A program made the position numbers and the translations under genes. Shown here piece after piece: positions 35,877-47,354 of a stretch of 64,000 nucleotides of DNA. This DNA comes from Dipteronia dyeriana (lineage: Eukaryota > Streptophyta > Magnoliopsida > Sapindales > Sapindaceae), in NCBI GenBank assembly GCA_032871835.1, contig CM065300.1:4841768-4905767 (forward strand). The letters run 5' to 3'. Within the stretch, counting starts at the first letter, position 1, and every line of letters starts with the position of its first letter. The notes under the pieces were generated by a model. That model made no database searches. It saw only the letters and a program-made list of their open reading frames with translations, and had not been told where the DNA came from.

Positions 35877-36240
35877 TCCACGTGGCACAAAATTGTGTTA
35901 CCAGAGCAAAAACTGTGGGCTGTGCGGACTGTTTGGACTTTGGAGTTTGGACCAGGGGAATCTGAGTAGAAAAAGCGTTTGTGGGGCCTCAGGGGGTGGA
36001 AGTGAGTCAGCAAGCCGCTAAAAACAATCGAGAAGGGGCAACGTGGCAGGGAATTCCATATCGGCGTGATGAAATTTTGAAAATCCAGTGGCGGTGGTGG
36101 CTCTTTGACCGGGCCCACCTTGCTTTTCCACGTCAGCTGACCGTAACACTTCTTTTCTATCCACAAAACGTTGTTAAAAAACTGTACGGAATTATTTCAC
36201 ACCATCCAAATCTTTCTTTCTTATCTTTTCGTTTGCGATG
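35877..36240. promoter_or_regulatory. Orphan GC-richer block with three ACGT-core motifs
   Basis: CACGTGG (35879-35885), ACGTGGC (36041-36047) and CCACGTCAGC (36128-36137) lie within 260 bp, in DNA much richer in GC than its flanks. Both strands have open frames of 86-149 codons, but neither looks like protein. A decayed or relocated promoter and 5' leader is the simplest reading. No gene follows on either side. Confidence 0.35.
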
Positions 36241-37094
36241 ACGAGAAAGTATCTGATGTTAACAGCTTCTAATACTACTGCCGGTTATTATATCAGTTAT
36301 ATTTTGTAATATTTCTTTTTTTATATATATATATATATTTTTTTTTCTTTTTAAAATTATCCAAAATATCCCTAGTTATACTAAACATTTTATCAATTTT
36401 AGACGGATAAGGATAGAGTTTATGGATAATTTACATCCAACTTGTTATGGCAGTTGATATGTTATTTTTTTATTGGCTGTCACATCAATATATCGTCATA
36501 TTTTATTTATTTTATTATAAAATACTAGATTTAAAGAATATAGATTATTATTTTTTAATTCAACTCATTTGATGTGATGGTGTGACAGCTCATGATATAT
36601 GAAAATGTCATGTCTGTTACCGTATCAAGTTAAATAAAATAACTCAAAAATAAGTAATTTGATATTTATATCATTGTTACTATTAATTATTATTTATTTT
36701 TATTTTATATAATATAAACAAGTTAATAAAAAAAAAATAACAAATCTTAAATCATTTTTATGTTGTAATGATAATATTTTATTCTTAATTAAGATATAAT
36801 ATATAATTGTTTTATGTTGAAAATATTATGAATAATGATTTAGAACTGGTTTTCATTAAATACAACAAAATTGAAGGCGGTGTTGATAGTAACAGTATGA
36901 TTAATGTTTATTTATATATATAGTGATTTATCATAAATAATAGGTTAATAGAAATAACTTTGAAAAATATAAAATTAAAATTAATAGACATATTTTATTT
37001 TATTTTACTTTTGATTTTAATTTTTTTTTTAGTATTTTTAAATTGTTTGACCTCTAACAAAAAAACAACTTAATAAGTTCTATTCAAACCCATT
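36241..37094. other. AT-rich intergenic DNA
   Basis: (TA)n runs near 36323 and no coding signal. TGTCACATC near 36480 and GATGTGATGGTGTGACA near 36570 may be ends of a small inverted repeat. Confidence 0.4.
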
Positions 37095-37399
37095 AAATTT
37101 TAAGGGATAATTAGCTCTGTGGCCATCAGCTCTTGCCACCACTATCAAAATGGTCAGGGGAATTGGTTTCAAAATGGTCATAATTGGTAAACAATGTTAC
37201 ACTAATGGTCATTCCATCAAATTCTATTAATTTCCATCCAATTTCATCTAGTTTCATATAAATCCATCCAATAAGTGACATTTTGGTAAATGAGGGGATG
37301 TCATTAATTTATTTTAGATATTTTTTGGAAATCAATTTTTCTTTTGTTTTTTTTAATAAATAATAATATTTAGTGTATGTATATACGCATAACATATAT

Positions 37400-37452
<53 letters not shown>

Positions 37453-37875
37453 AGAAGATTAAGGTTATAAAATCTTAAAATTCTAAAAAATATGTTTGAG
37501 ATAAATTGAAAAGATATATATATATAAATTTAAAAGATTAAAATTCTAAAAAGTATATTTGAGATAAGTTGAAAAGAAATATATATATGTTTAGGATATG
37601 CTATACATATATATACACATTAAATATAATTATTTGTTTCAAAAATCAAAAGAAAAAATTGATTTCCAAAAAATATCTAAAAAAATTTAATGACATCCCC
37701 TTATTTACCAAAATGCCACTAATTGGATGGAAGTTGATGGAATTATATGGAATGACCATTAGTGTAATATTGTTTACCTAAAATGGCTATTTTGAAACCA
37801 ATTCCTCATCCGTTGACCATTTTGATAGTGGTGGTACGAGTCGATAGTCACCGGGGTAATTATTTCAAATTTTAA
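37095..37875. mobile_element. Mutator-like foldback element with 9-bp target duplication
   Basis: The element is 37104-37866 (763 bp). The 9-bp duplication AAATTTTAA lies at 37095-37103 and 37867-37875. About 235 nt at each end are inverted copies: GCCACCACTATCAAAATGGTC on the left pairs with GACCATTTTGATAGTGGTGG on the right, and the pairing goes on through AACCAATTCC, CACTAATGGTCATTCCAT, GACATCCCC and AAATCAATTTTT. The centre has a 48-bp AT microsatellite (about 37404-37451) and a direct repeat (AAATTCTAAAAARTAT). There is no ORF. The 9-bp duplication and very long TIRs point to the Mutator superfamily. The RNA would fold into a long hairpin. Confidence 0.88.
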
Positions 37876-39321
37876 ACGTAAAACAAACAAACAAACAATC
37901 CCTAAATATACACAATTCTACATCATACTATAATAAATAATATTTTGAAATCTTAATATATGAATAATAGTATATATTTATGTAGTAGTCTCAGGGATAA
38001 AAGAGTTATTTTTTTGAGTAATGTTCTATTGTTCATCCAAATGATTTATCAAACTAATTTGTAATTATTAATATATCATTTCATAATTAATATGATTCCT
38101 AAAAATAATTAAGTTTGGAACTTTGTTTGCACAATTACACACAAAATTTGAGCAAGTTTTCGAGGTCCGGCATTACTCGATTTTAGGAAAAAAAAAATTT
38201 GAAATTATAATGTTTCCAATAGAAAGACTAAAGATAATTAATATTTTAATCCATTCTCGCACCTAAAAATTTGTGAGTAAGACGTTCAATAATTGTGAGA
38301 ATCTATCACCGTCACCATCCAAAACAATAAAATTATAAAATGATGTAAATGGATGTCATGTAATATACATATAATACAAATATAAGATTGGTTGATAAAA
38401 AACAAAATTAAACAAGGAAACAATAGGTAGTGGCAATTTATTTTCTTTGTTCCCCATTTTGTTTCTAATTAGGTGACTTACACGTGTTACTCTTATCTCA
38501 ATCATAGCCCGTTTAAGGTTTTGGCTAAGCATGTTGAAACATATTTTCTATATAAAAAAAAAACACACACTCCTAGAATTACGTCAAAAACTTGATGAGA
38601 TTAACCGTTTCAATCTCGAGAATAACAGTATCTTATGTTTTATGATTTTTTTTTCATAAAATCTATGGAAATAGAATCCTATCATAATAACATATATTAA
38701 TGAGATTTAAAAGTATCGGGAATATAACTTTAAAAAAAAAAACGAGATATTAACTTATTTGATTTGAATTTCTATTTAAAAATAGAATAATATTTAAGTA
38801 TTGACGGTTAATATCTAAAATACTAATATTATCGATACACGTGATTCAATGTATACGATAAATATAAAAAGTAAAAGTTAAAAGGTTATATGTTAAATTC
38901 TCACTCAGGTCAATATTTTGATTATAAAATATAATATTATTCTTATAAATATATAACATGATGAGTCATCATGATACAAATGTGACTCGACTCTCATCAT
39001 ATTATTCAAATAAAAAATTTGTTTTTTGTTTTCTCTCTCAAGATAAGATGAGAGAGTTTGTCAGGCCACGTGAGACTTGATGGGACAAATATACAATGTA
39101 TTTGTTTGGTACAATAATTATTATGAATTTTAAATAATAATTTAGATGACTAGGTTGTGCTCCCTCACAAAGAACATATTTTTTTATTAATATATAAATA
39201 AAATCCAATTTAACAAAAAATCAATCACTTAACTTATTTAACTTTTTTAAAATTTAGATCAAACCATTTAAGTAGTACTCATGATTTTTTATTTACAAAA
39301 AAAAAAACTTACATAAATGAT
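37876..39321. other. AT-rich intergenic DNA, no feature recognised
   Basis: All frames are closed often. A poly-A tract lies near 38556-38564. I see no element ends. Confidence 0.45.
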
Positions 39322-41010
39322 AGGGATATTAAGATTTTAATCCCTATAGTTTGCACTAATCTAAATTGATCAACTAATTTTTAGAATTAGTAACTTTAGT
39401 TGTTCTATATGTTAAATAATAAAGTTAGAGGATAAAATGACATTGTTGGCATTGGTACTTGTGAAAAGACCCTTATACTCTTCATGAAGTGGACTGTTGA
39501 GTCTGCTAAGCGCACCCCAGCCCATATCCAATTACATCATGATGCCTTTCTATTTTATAAATTTAAAAATAAATATAAATTTTAAAAAGTGAATGAAAAA
39601 TAATAATAACAAATCATATTTAATTAAAAAAAACAATAAAAAAGAAAATAAACTGTCTAAGCAACCCAACCCAATACTAAATGGCACCCACCTCTCATAA
39701 GCAACCCCAACCCAATACTAAATAATACCTACCTATCTTCTTCTACCTCTAGCAAAATCAAGCAGACAATAACACCAAACACCCATCTTCAATCGTTCAT
39801 CTCCCCACATTCCACACCATTCCATAAGCCAAAAAAAAAAAAAAAAAATCTCTTCTTGCCATAACCAAATCCACACCCAACATTCTCTCCACCCTCAACA
39901 TTTTTTTATATTTAGAAAAGCAACAAAAAAAAATCTCACATTCTCTCTCTTAACATTCTCTATGATCTCTCTTCTGCCATATGCTTTTCTCTCTTCTTTC
40001 TATCCCTGATTTGAGCCAATTTGGTTGGCCGCCGGTGAGGATTCGAGCCCTGATCTCGTCTACTGAGAATCAATCGACACTAGTGGTGGTCGTTATTGGT
40101 GGGGGTGATTGTTGGTGGTTGTGCTTGTAGATTTAAGGATTAGGGTTTGGCCATATGGATGGTTTGTTTTTTGTTGATTTATATATTTATATTTAGTTGT
40201 GGTTCTAGGTTCGATTTGGTGGTTTTGATAGGTTCATAGGGTTCGATTTAGTGGTGATCTGGGTTTAGGTGGTTCTGGGTTCAATTTGATGGTGGTTATC
40301 GATTTGTTTTTGCTGGTGACTGTGGGTTTGATTTGGTAATGGTATGTGATTCGATTATAGGTTAAGTGATGATGGTGGTTCGATTCATTTTGGTTTGGTT
40401 GATGATCGAGAGGGATATGTTATTATTATTATTATTGTAGATAAAGAGAGGGATTCAAACGAGATAACAGATTTGGATAGGTTGTGGTGCGAGATCTAGT
40501 TTGGTGGCTGGTGGCGGTTCCAAGTTTGGTGGTTGGTGGTGTTCTTCATCAATGGAGATGTGTAGAGAATGGATGGGGATGAATGGAGGATGATGATGAA
40601 TCCTTTTTTTTTTTAGTTTTTTGTAATTTTTTTAATCTGTTTTTAAAGTTTAATTTGTCAAGGATAATTATATAATTTTGTCAAGGGTATTTGTGTCTTT
40701 TAAAAAAATTTAATTTATGCTTTTAATGTTTAATATTAATTTTTTTTAATTTTTTAATTTTTTTTAAAAATTTTACATTATGAAATACAATTTTTACATT
40801 GTTTATAAAAAACTTTTAGAAGCTTTCATCAGATTTCCCTTAATGCCCTTACTGATCTGACGGAAGTCAATAAAAAACAAACGGAATTAGACGGTAAGAA
40901 CTGAATTATGTATTATCAGAGAACTAGTGGACTAAAGTTGATAATTCCAACAATTAGTGGATCAAACCCAGATAAACGCAATCTAGAGGGATTCAAATCA
41001 TAATAACCCT
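39322..41010. mobile_element. Non-autonomous TIR transposon (1.69 kb) with possible captured DNA
   Basis: About 100 nt at the left (AGGGATATTAAGATTTTAATCCCT, ATTGATCAACTAATTTTTAGAATTA, AACTTTAGT) pair with the inverted right end (AGGGTTATTATGATTTGAATCCCT, ATCCACTAATTGTTGGAATTA, AACTTTAGT). The flanks AAATGAT and AAATTAT differ by one base and may be a worn target duplication. The inside changes character: CT-rich, leader-like DNA at 39840-40015, then a G/T-rich part with GGTGGT and GTTCGATTTGGT repeats at 40080-40560, like a 5' UTR and first-intron region. No transposase is present. It may be a Pack-type element that took up part of a gene. Confidence 0.65.
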
Positions 41011-41287
41011 AAATTATTTTTGATTCAATACTTTTGCAAAACTTAAATATTTTTACAAATCAATAAAATAGTTAGGTTATCAACTGTATTACCTTACAAG
41101 TTATATCAACGCATTAAGAAAAAACAATAATTCGCTATATTACGTCTCTCATCAGTTGTGTGTGCACAATGCTCTCCTTTCTCCTTTTCATATTAGTGAT
41201 AACCGATTAAGTTGCACGGTACATATTTATAAATATATATGAGAGTTTTTATTTTGATATTTTGATATTAAAGACATATTATAAAAT

Positions 41288-41441
41288 AATCATGCTATCT
41301 TATCCAAATGTGATGTTCAAATGACGTGATAATACTCTTATCTATTCATTTAGATTGTATTGGATTTGTTTGATTTAGATGAATGGATGAAAGTGTTATC
41401 ACGTCATTTATACACCATATTTTGATAAAGTAACATTACTT
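41288..41441. mobile_element. Palindromic MITE, copy 1
   Basis: The left half (GCTATCTTATCCAAATGTGATG, CAAATGACGTGATAAT, CTATTCATTTAGAT) is the inverted match of the right half (GTTACTTTATCAAAATATGGTG, TAAATGACGTGATAAC, CCATTCATCTAAAT). It can fold end to end. A relative lies at 41749. Confidence 0.65.
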
Positions 41442-41748
41442 TTTATAAAAACGTGTGATATATTATTTTCCGATTTCATGGTAGACTATTTACTTATCTT
41501 TTCATAAATTAAACTTAATTTTAAAATAATTATAAGATTATAACCCATGCATAAGTCAAGTATGCAAAAAATTGTATAAAGAAAAATAATAAAATATTAT
41601 ATTTATCACCTCATTTTAATATTGTATTCCAATGTAAAAATTTACTTGAAATCTATTTTTATTATTTAAAATTATAAAAGCCAACAAAATTAATCAATGC
41701 ATTGATTTTTTTTTAGAATTGTTTTTTTTTCTCTATTTTTCCTTTTGT

Positions 41749-41912
41749 GTAATGTTATTTTGATCAAATTTAGTATCTAAATTCGGTGTCCAAATAATGT
41801 GACAATACAACAATTCATTTATTTAAATTGAATTATGTTTATATGATTTAAATGAATGAACTATAGTATTGCCACATCATTTGAACACCGAATTTGACTA
41901 AAATATCATTAC
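41749..41912. mobile_element. Palindromic MITE, copy 2 of the same family
   Basis: The left end GTAATGTTATTTTGATCAAATT pairs with the right-end complement GTAATGATATTTTAGTCAAATT. Both arms go on through TTCGGTGTYCAAATRATGTG. It shares layout and ATTCATTTA motifs with the element at 41288. Confidence 0.7.
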
Positions 41913-42618
41913 TCATTTAGAAATTAAAATGATTAAAAACAAAAACATAAAAGTTTCTTTTATAAATAAATACAATAGTTGTGTAATATTACACTCGGCG
42001 ATAACTTTTGTCAAAATGACACAAACATCCCTTTGACCATGTTGTATGTCATCTGTCTTAACATCCACTTTAACGTTATAAGGAAAATGACCAAAATACC
42101 CTTATAAAATACACAAAGTATGCCAATTCTACAACCCTTTTTTTTTTTGGTTCCATCAGCATAACCAACCTAAAATAACTAGTAACTACAACTACTATAT
42201 CAACAAATAAACAACAATGTTGTTAAAAAAAAACACATAAACAACACCACGAAACAATAAAACACAAATAGAACCGAAAAGAGTATATACTTTTAGTCTT
42301 AATTTTAGGAGAAAACACTAGGTCAAAATGGGTCAATGAATGAGGAAAATAATGTATTCTTCTCATTTCTAACCCAAAAATATTTGTAATATGTTTTACG
42401 AATATGAAACCTAACTTCATAAAACAACCCAAAGTATTTTGTTTTCATAGCAAACATCTCTATTAATTAACAAATCCTCCATTCTTTATAATCTAACCCT
42501 TAAATCCCAATTTCTTACAAGAACACCTCTATTTTTTTAAAGACCTAAACTTTTATATATCAAAAACAAATCCTCGATAGAAAAACACACAACAAAAATC
42601 AAAATAATACTTGCATAT
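41913..42618. other. Intergenic DNA left of element A
   Basis: No gene is seen. The five bases before the LTR of element A are CATAT. Their right-hand partner would lie beyond the inserted element B, outside the window. Confidence 0.45.
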
Positions 42619-43494
42619 TGTTGACGTCGATTTCTGGATTATGTCAGAAAAGCAAACAAGGATTGGACTTCGGCTATTGATTCAAAGAGAAAGAGATTCA
42701 AAGAGAGTAATGAAGACAAGTTTTACGTGGTAAAACTCCGATAACCGGAGAAACGTCCTCGAGTGGTTGAAGGATCAACCAAGCCAAAATCCACTATGAA
42801 AATATGATGTTTACAAGCTCTCGATCTCTTTTTTTTTCTCTCTGTATTTGCTATGATTGTTGTATGCTATGTTGCCTATCTATTTTGGAGCCAGATTATG
42901 GGTCTATTTATATGCTTATAGAACTCTAATCTGCTTTGTACTAGTAATACAAGATCTTTGTATTTAATTGTGATTTGGTTACTTGCTTGAGTTTGATTTG
43001 TTTTCTTTCCTGTTTCGGAGTCTCTTATGGAAATCGAGTGGGATTCTAGTAGTGCTGTTCAATTTGGACTTGTTTCCTTATAAGAATGCAGTCTTCGTAA
43101 AGTAATCAAGTTATTTCCTGATTGGGGACTCTTCTAACTTAATGTTCCATTTTATTTGGGATTCCTTCCTGATGTATATCTTCGCGTATTTAATGACTTA
43201 ATCCGTGTGAAATAAGCACCAAGTTCATACTCGAGTCGTATTTATTCCCGAGTAAGAGTAATACTTGATCGTCCCGAGTAGCGCCGTTTGAGCCTGAGTG
43301 GAAGCGTTGTTTAACTAGTCACGAGTGTTGTTAACTGATCCCGAGTAGGTTTCATTCAATATATGCTTACTCGGGCTTTCTTCTCTTTAATGATGCCTCG
43401 TAGGATATTTCCTGAGTGCCCATTTGGGCAACCACCTGACTATTTTCTCCTTCCTGTCAATGACGTGTATGCTTGGTAAAATTCACATACGACA
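42619..43494 (-). mobile_element. 3' LTR of element A (876 bp)
   Basis: On the plus strand it reads TGTTGACGTCG ... TTCACATACGACA, the reverse complement of a TG...CA LTR. A TATAAATAGAC-type box (complement near 42900-42910) and the CACGTAAAA-complement block near 42725 match the other two LTRs. The polypurine tract follows at 43495. Confidence 0.88.
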
Positions 43495-43508
43495 ATACCC
43501 CCTTAAAA
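43495..43508 (-). promoter_or_regulatory. Polypurine tract of element A
   Basis: The plus strand reads ATACCCCCTTAAAA. Its complement TAAGGGGGTAT directly precedes the 3' LTR and matches the tract of element C. Confidence 0.75.
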
Positions 43509-43971
43509 TATTTTCGCCGAGTAAATTTCATTTCGGGCAAGAGTATTTTAATCGTCTTAATTTTTACTCGTCAGAATAGCTGTCTTGTCATAATGGCGTG
43601 TCTTAATGGTGACCCTGTAATTTCGATTCGCTTCATCTCGCGAGATCTTAAATGATGGCGACGTTTTGAAGTTCTGACAGTCGAGGGCTACTTCCTGTTT
43701 TGACACGTGTCCCTCGTCTCTTCATTTTTCGATATCATTTATGAGAAATGATTTTTACGTCTCTTCAAACGCCGCATATGTCATCGAGTTTCATCATAAA
43801 AATCCTAGGGTTTCATGCCGTCTCCTTTTTAAATTCTTCGCTGAGAGACATCGTTGGTTTATTCTCAACAATTTTCAGCATATATTTCTCTAAACTCAGA
43901 TTTCTTTATCCAGAAGTTCGTGATTCTCCGTTTGAAGATCTTGTATCAATCTCAATTCAAGGTTAGTTTTA

Positions 43972-46060
43972 ATGGGGCCATCCTCCCGCCATCGTCTCTT
44001 TAAAATCGCTTTTGATGCATTAGAACGTGGGGATTTTCAGTTAGTTTCTTGCATTAAACGATTACTGGGGCATATCCCAATAGATGAACCTTCATTCTTA
44101 GAGGTTGATGTTTCTGGGCTTCACCCTGACGTCACTTTCAGCCCTGTATCGAGTTCTCCATCTAGTTCTGATTCTGATATTTCTGATCACAGGGTATCTT
44201 TTCGAAGGATGGATAAACATCATAACAGAAGTAAGGTATACAAGCACGATTCGAGCAGCGTTCAGACCAGGGAACAGACTGTTAACGAGGGTGACATTGA
44301 TGAAGTGTACAGGGCATCTCGTCTTTCGTTTTCTGATACTCGCCCGAGTGGCTTTGATACTGAGCCGAATGTGGTCGGGCCAGCTGATATAGAAAAATAC
44401 CACTCCCGATTCGACTTGCCTGACTCAGTCACTTTGGTTCCTGCGGGGGATAGAGCCGTATGGAATCCTCCTGAGGGTATGGTCGCGATTTATGGATCCA
44501 TGCTTTGTTGCGGCGTCACATTTCCCTTTTAACCATTTATTGCCTGGTTTTTGGCAGAAGCAGGGATAGCCCCAGCTCAATTGGCCCCGAATAGTTACAA
44601 AGTCTTGATGTGCATGTGGCACATGTTCAGTCAAATGAACCTTTCGCCGCCTTCCCCGAATGAAATCAGGCATTTCTTTACGTTGAGGCAGGTTAGCAAA
44701 ACGGGGACTTATTTTCTTGCATCTACTCCATCGGACGGTTGGGTCTCCAAAAAAGCAAAGGTGAATCGGGAGGTCGATGCTTCTGATGACCCAAAAAAGA
44801 AGGGTTTTGTATGGGGATTCCCTACATTCAACAAGTTCTGAAAGAACAATTGGTTTTTTACTGGAGGGGCTCTCGGGCTCAACGTCACTGTTGGATCTGA
44901 GGATTCCCGAAAGGTGTTGAGTGTTCCCCGATTCTTCTGTTCTTTCAAAGTGTGGAACAAGAAAATAATAGATTACAGTGATTCTGAGCTAAAGAGGCTG
45001 ACTCGGGCAGCTGTTCATACTTTGGAGAAGAGGAGCAAGAGCTATTTTTTTAAAGAGGAGGATTTGATAAAGCTCGGCTTCTTCAGACAGATTTCGGGCA
45101 ATTGCAGGCGATGTAAGACCTGACGCCCTTTCTATTGTATTTTTCTGCTTTTCATCTTCTTTTCTAACATGATTTGTTTTTTAGTGTTCGATACGGACGT
45201 TGTCGGCGATCTTCAGGCTCGCCAGGTGAAGGCGATTCTGCAAGCGAGTAGAAAGGAAGCTTCCCGTCAGGGCGATGAGGGTATTGCTCCACCCGAGCCT
45301 GATGAGGAAACCGACACTACTGAGGAACTAATTCTCGAGTGTGTTGTTCAGAGTGCTCAGCCTTCTACTCAGGATTTTACTAGTCCAAGTGGCCAGAGTG
45401 AAGGCCCGTGTGAAGAGCCTGTTGGACGGTTTGAAGCCGGCGACGGTGGTAACGTCTTGTCGGATCAAGTGCTTGTAGGTGCCGAATTCTTTGAGTCTTT
45501 TCAGGACGATCCGCCGGAAGATCCTGCTGCTGATCTTAACTTCCACCGTTGAATCCATATCCCGAGAGGTCAGGTTGGAACTTGAAGTCCAAGGGGTGGA
45601 TAGATTTAAAAGATCCTCTGCTTACGATGCCCTACTTCTTCGAGAATTTCAACGTGGGCTAGTTTTGGCCTGCGAGTTTTTCAAAGTTAAGAATAGAACG
45701 ACTGAGAAGGCCCGAGCTAATTGGGAGCTGTCAATCAAACATCACGTGGACCGATCCTTGGAATCTCTTCGGATTCAGATGAAGGAATAGAGAGCCTACT
45801 GCAGTAGTCAAGGCAAAGAGCCCCATCCCATGCATTTAGAGATTCCGTCCGAGCATTCTCTCTCGACCTTTTATGCAAGTCAAGAGTCGGTTGAGGGTGT
45901 AGTCCCATATGTCGGGCCAGTCCCGGGTGAAGATTACAGCCAGTGGATGGATGATACTGTCGACGATATCACTTAGCTGTCTAATGAGAACCTGCTTCGT
46001 GAGTATGAGATGGTGCCAGATCCGAGTATTGGCAAAGGCTCGAAATCCTCTCAACCTTAA
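43972..46060 (+). pseudogene. Antisense gene of element A: two exons, two stops, internal deletion
   Basis: Exon 1 is 43972-45112 (1141 nt), intron 45113-45184 (GTAAGA to TTTTAG, 72 nt), exon 2 45185-46060. The frame joins in phase. Exon 1 starts MGPSSRHRLF and has the PF04195-like block SPPSPNEIRHFFTLRQV and FVWGFPTFNKF. Two in-frame stops are seen: TAA at 44530 (Gln in the relatives) and TGA at 44839 (Trp in the relatives). Exon 2 starts FDTDVVGDLQARQVKAIL and has an acidic middle. A deletion just after DPAADLNFHR (near 45551) removes about 0.86 kb present in element B, including most of the coiled coil, and brings a stop into frame. Homology resumes with EVQGVDRFKRSSAYD and ends with the KSSQP stop at 46058. 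It is transcribed, if at all, towards pol. Confidence 0.75.
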
Positions 46061-46201
46061 TTTTGTAGAATTGTAGAAAATTCTGATTATTTTTCACTTG
46101 AACAGAACCATTCTTTGAACTGTAACCATTCTTTTAGGAGCAATAAAATTCTATTTTATTTTGAATTGAATGGTATTGATCTGTTTATTGCTGATTATTG
46201 C

Positions 46202-46765
46202 CGAGTGTTGTATTAAGCTGGTTGATGTTCGGATAACTTAACCGAGTATCTTATTAAACCGGTTGTTACCCGAATGACTTCCATTGCCTAGTATCTTATT
46301 AAACTGGCTTCTTCGAGGTTCGGGTAACTTAACCGAGTATCTTATTAAACCGGTTGTTACCCGAATGACTTCAATTGCCAAGTATCTTATTAAACTAGCT
46401 TCTTCGAGGTTCGGGTAACTTAACCGAGTATCTTATTAAACCGGTTGTTACCCGAATGACTTCAATTGCCAAGTATCTTATTAAACTGGCTTCTTCGAGT
46501 TCGGGTAACTTAACCGAGTATCTTATTAAACCAGTTGTTACCCGAATGACTTCAATTGCCAAGTATCTTATTAAACTGGCTTCTTCGAGTTCGGGTAACT
46601 TAACCGAGTATCTTATTAAAGCGGTTGTTACCCGAATGACTTCAATTGCCAAGTATCTTATTAAACTGGCTTCTTCGAGGTTCGGGTAACTTAACCGAGT
46701 ATCTTATTAAACCGGTTGTTACCCGAATGACTTCCATTGCCAAGTATCTTATTAAACTGGCTCTT
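46202..46765. repeat. 91-bp tandem array in element A, about six units
   Basis: Unit starts (CCGAGTATCTTATTAAACCGG) lie at 46242, 46333, 46424, 46514, 46604 and 46695, so the period is 90-91 bp. Each unit has two half-units sharing GTATCTTATTAAAC(C/T)GG, separated by GTTACCCGAATGACTTCAAT and TTCGGGTAACTTAACC. TTACCCGAA and TTCGGGTAA are inverted, so each unit can form a hairpin. The array lies between the antisense gene and the end of pol, as in element B. Confidence 0.9.
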
Positions 46766-47354
46766 TATTATTAACTGAGTCATCTTGAAACATGCAAGTT
46801 TACACTTATGTTTCATACCCGGTTGCTATCCGAACATTACATCAAGGCTCACCATGATCATACGTTCGAGTCCTTACGCAATACCAAGGACGTCTCCCCA
46901 GTTTTTATGCGCAAGGGTTTACCGAATCGTTGAGCTCTTTTTAAAAAAAAATTGCTTCAACACAGCTAAGCATTTCATCGAAATTTCTCCTGATAGCGTC
47001 CCGAGCATTTTTCCAGAGTCTGATGGAACGGGTTTTCCTTTTTACGAATGTTATTTTGACCCTGCTCGGCTGGCATGCTCATACGAGCTTCTCCGCCCAT
47101 TTAGGATTTGATGGTCCCGAGAATTCTATTTGCATGTTCTTATTATCATGCTCTGCTTCCATATGTTCTTATTATCATATGCTTTCTTTTAAAAATCCCG
47201 AGTTAGATGCTTTTCTTTCGGAAATTCTGAGAAGTTTTATTTATTACTGCAAAAATCAACAAAGATTCAAATTACAGTTTAATATTTATCCTGACTAATA
47301 TTGTTCTGACTAGAAAAAAAAACATATATATGTAATTTTAAGGATAGAAAATCT

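Noticed and set aside
35717..36166. 149-codon minus-strand frame
   Set aside because: Its composition does not look like protein and the opposite strand is also open. The block is better explained as promoter-like DNA.
46395..46689. Repeated-peptide frames (LIRYLAIEVIRVTT on minus, YLIKLASSSSGN on plus)
   Set aside because: They come from translating the 91-bp tandem array. The frames end at array edges and no start signal is seen.
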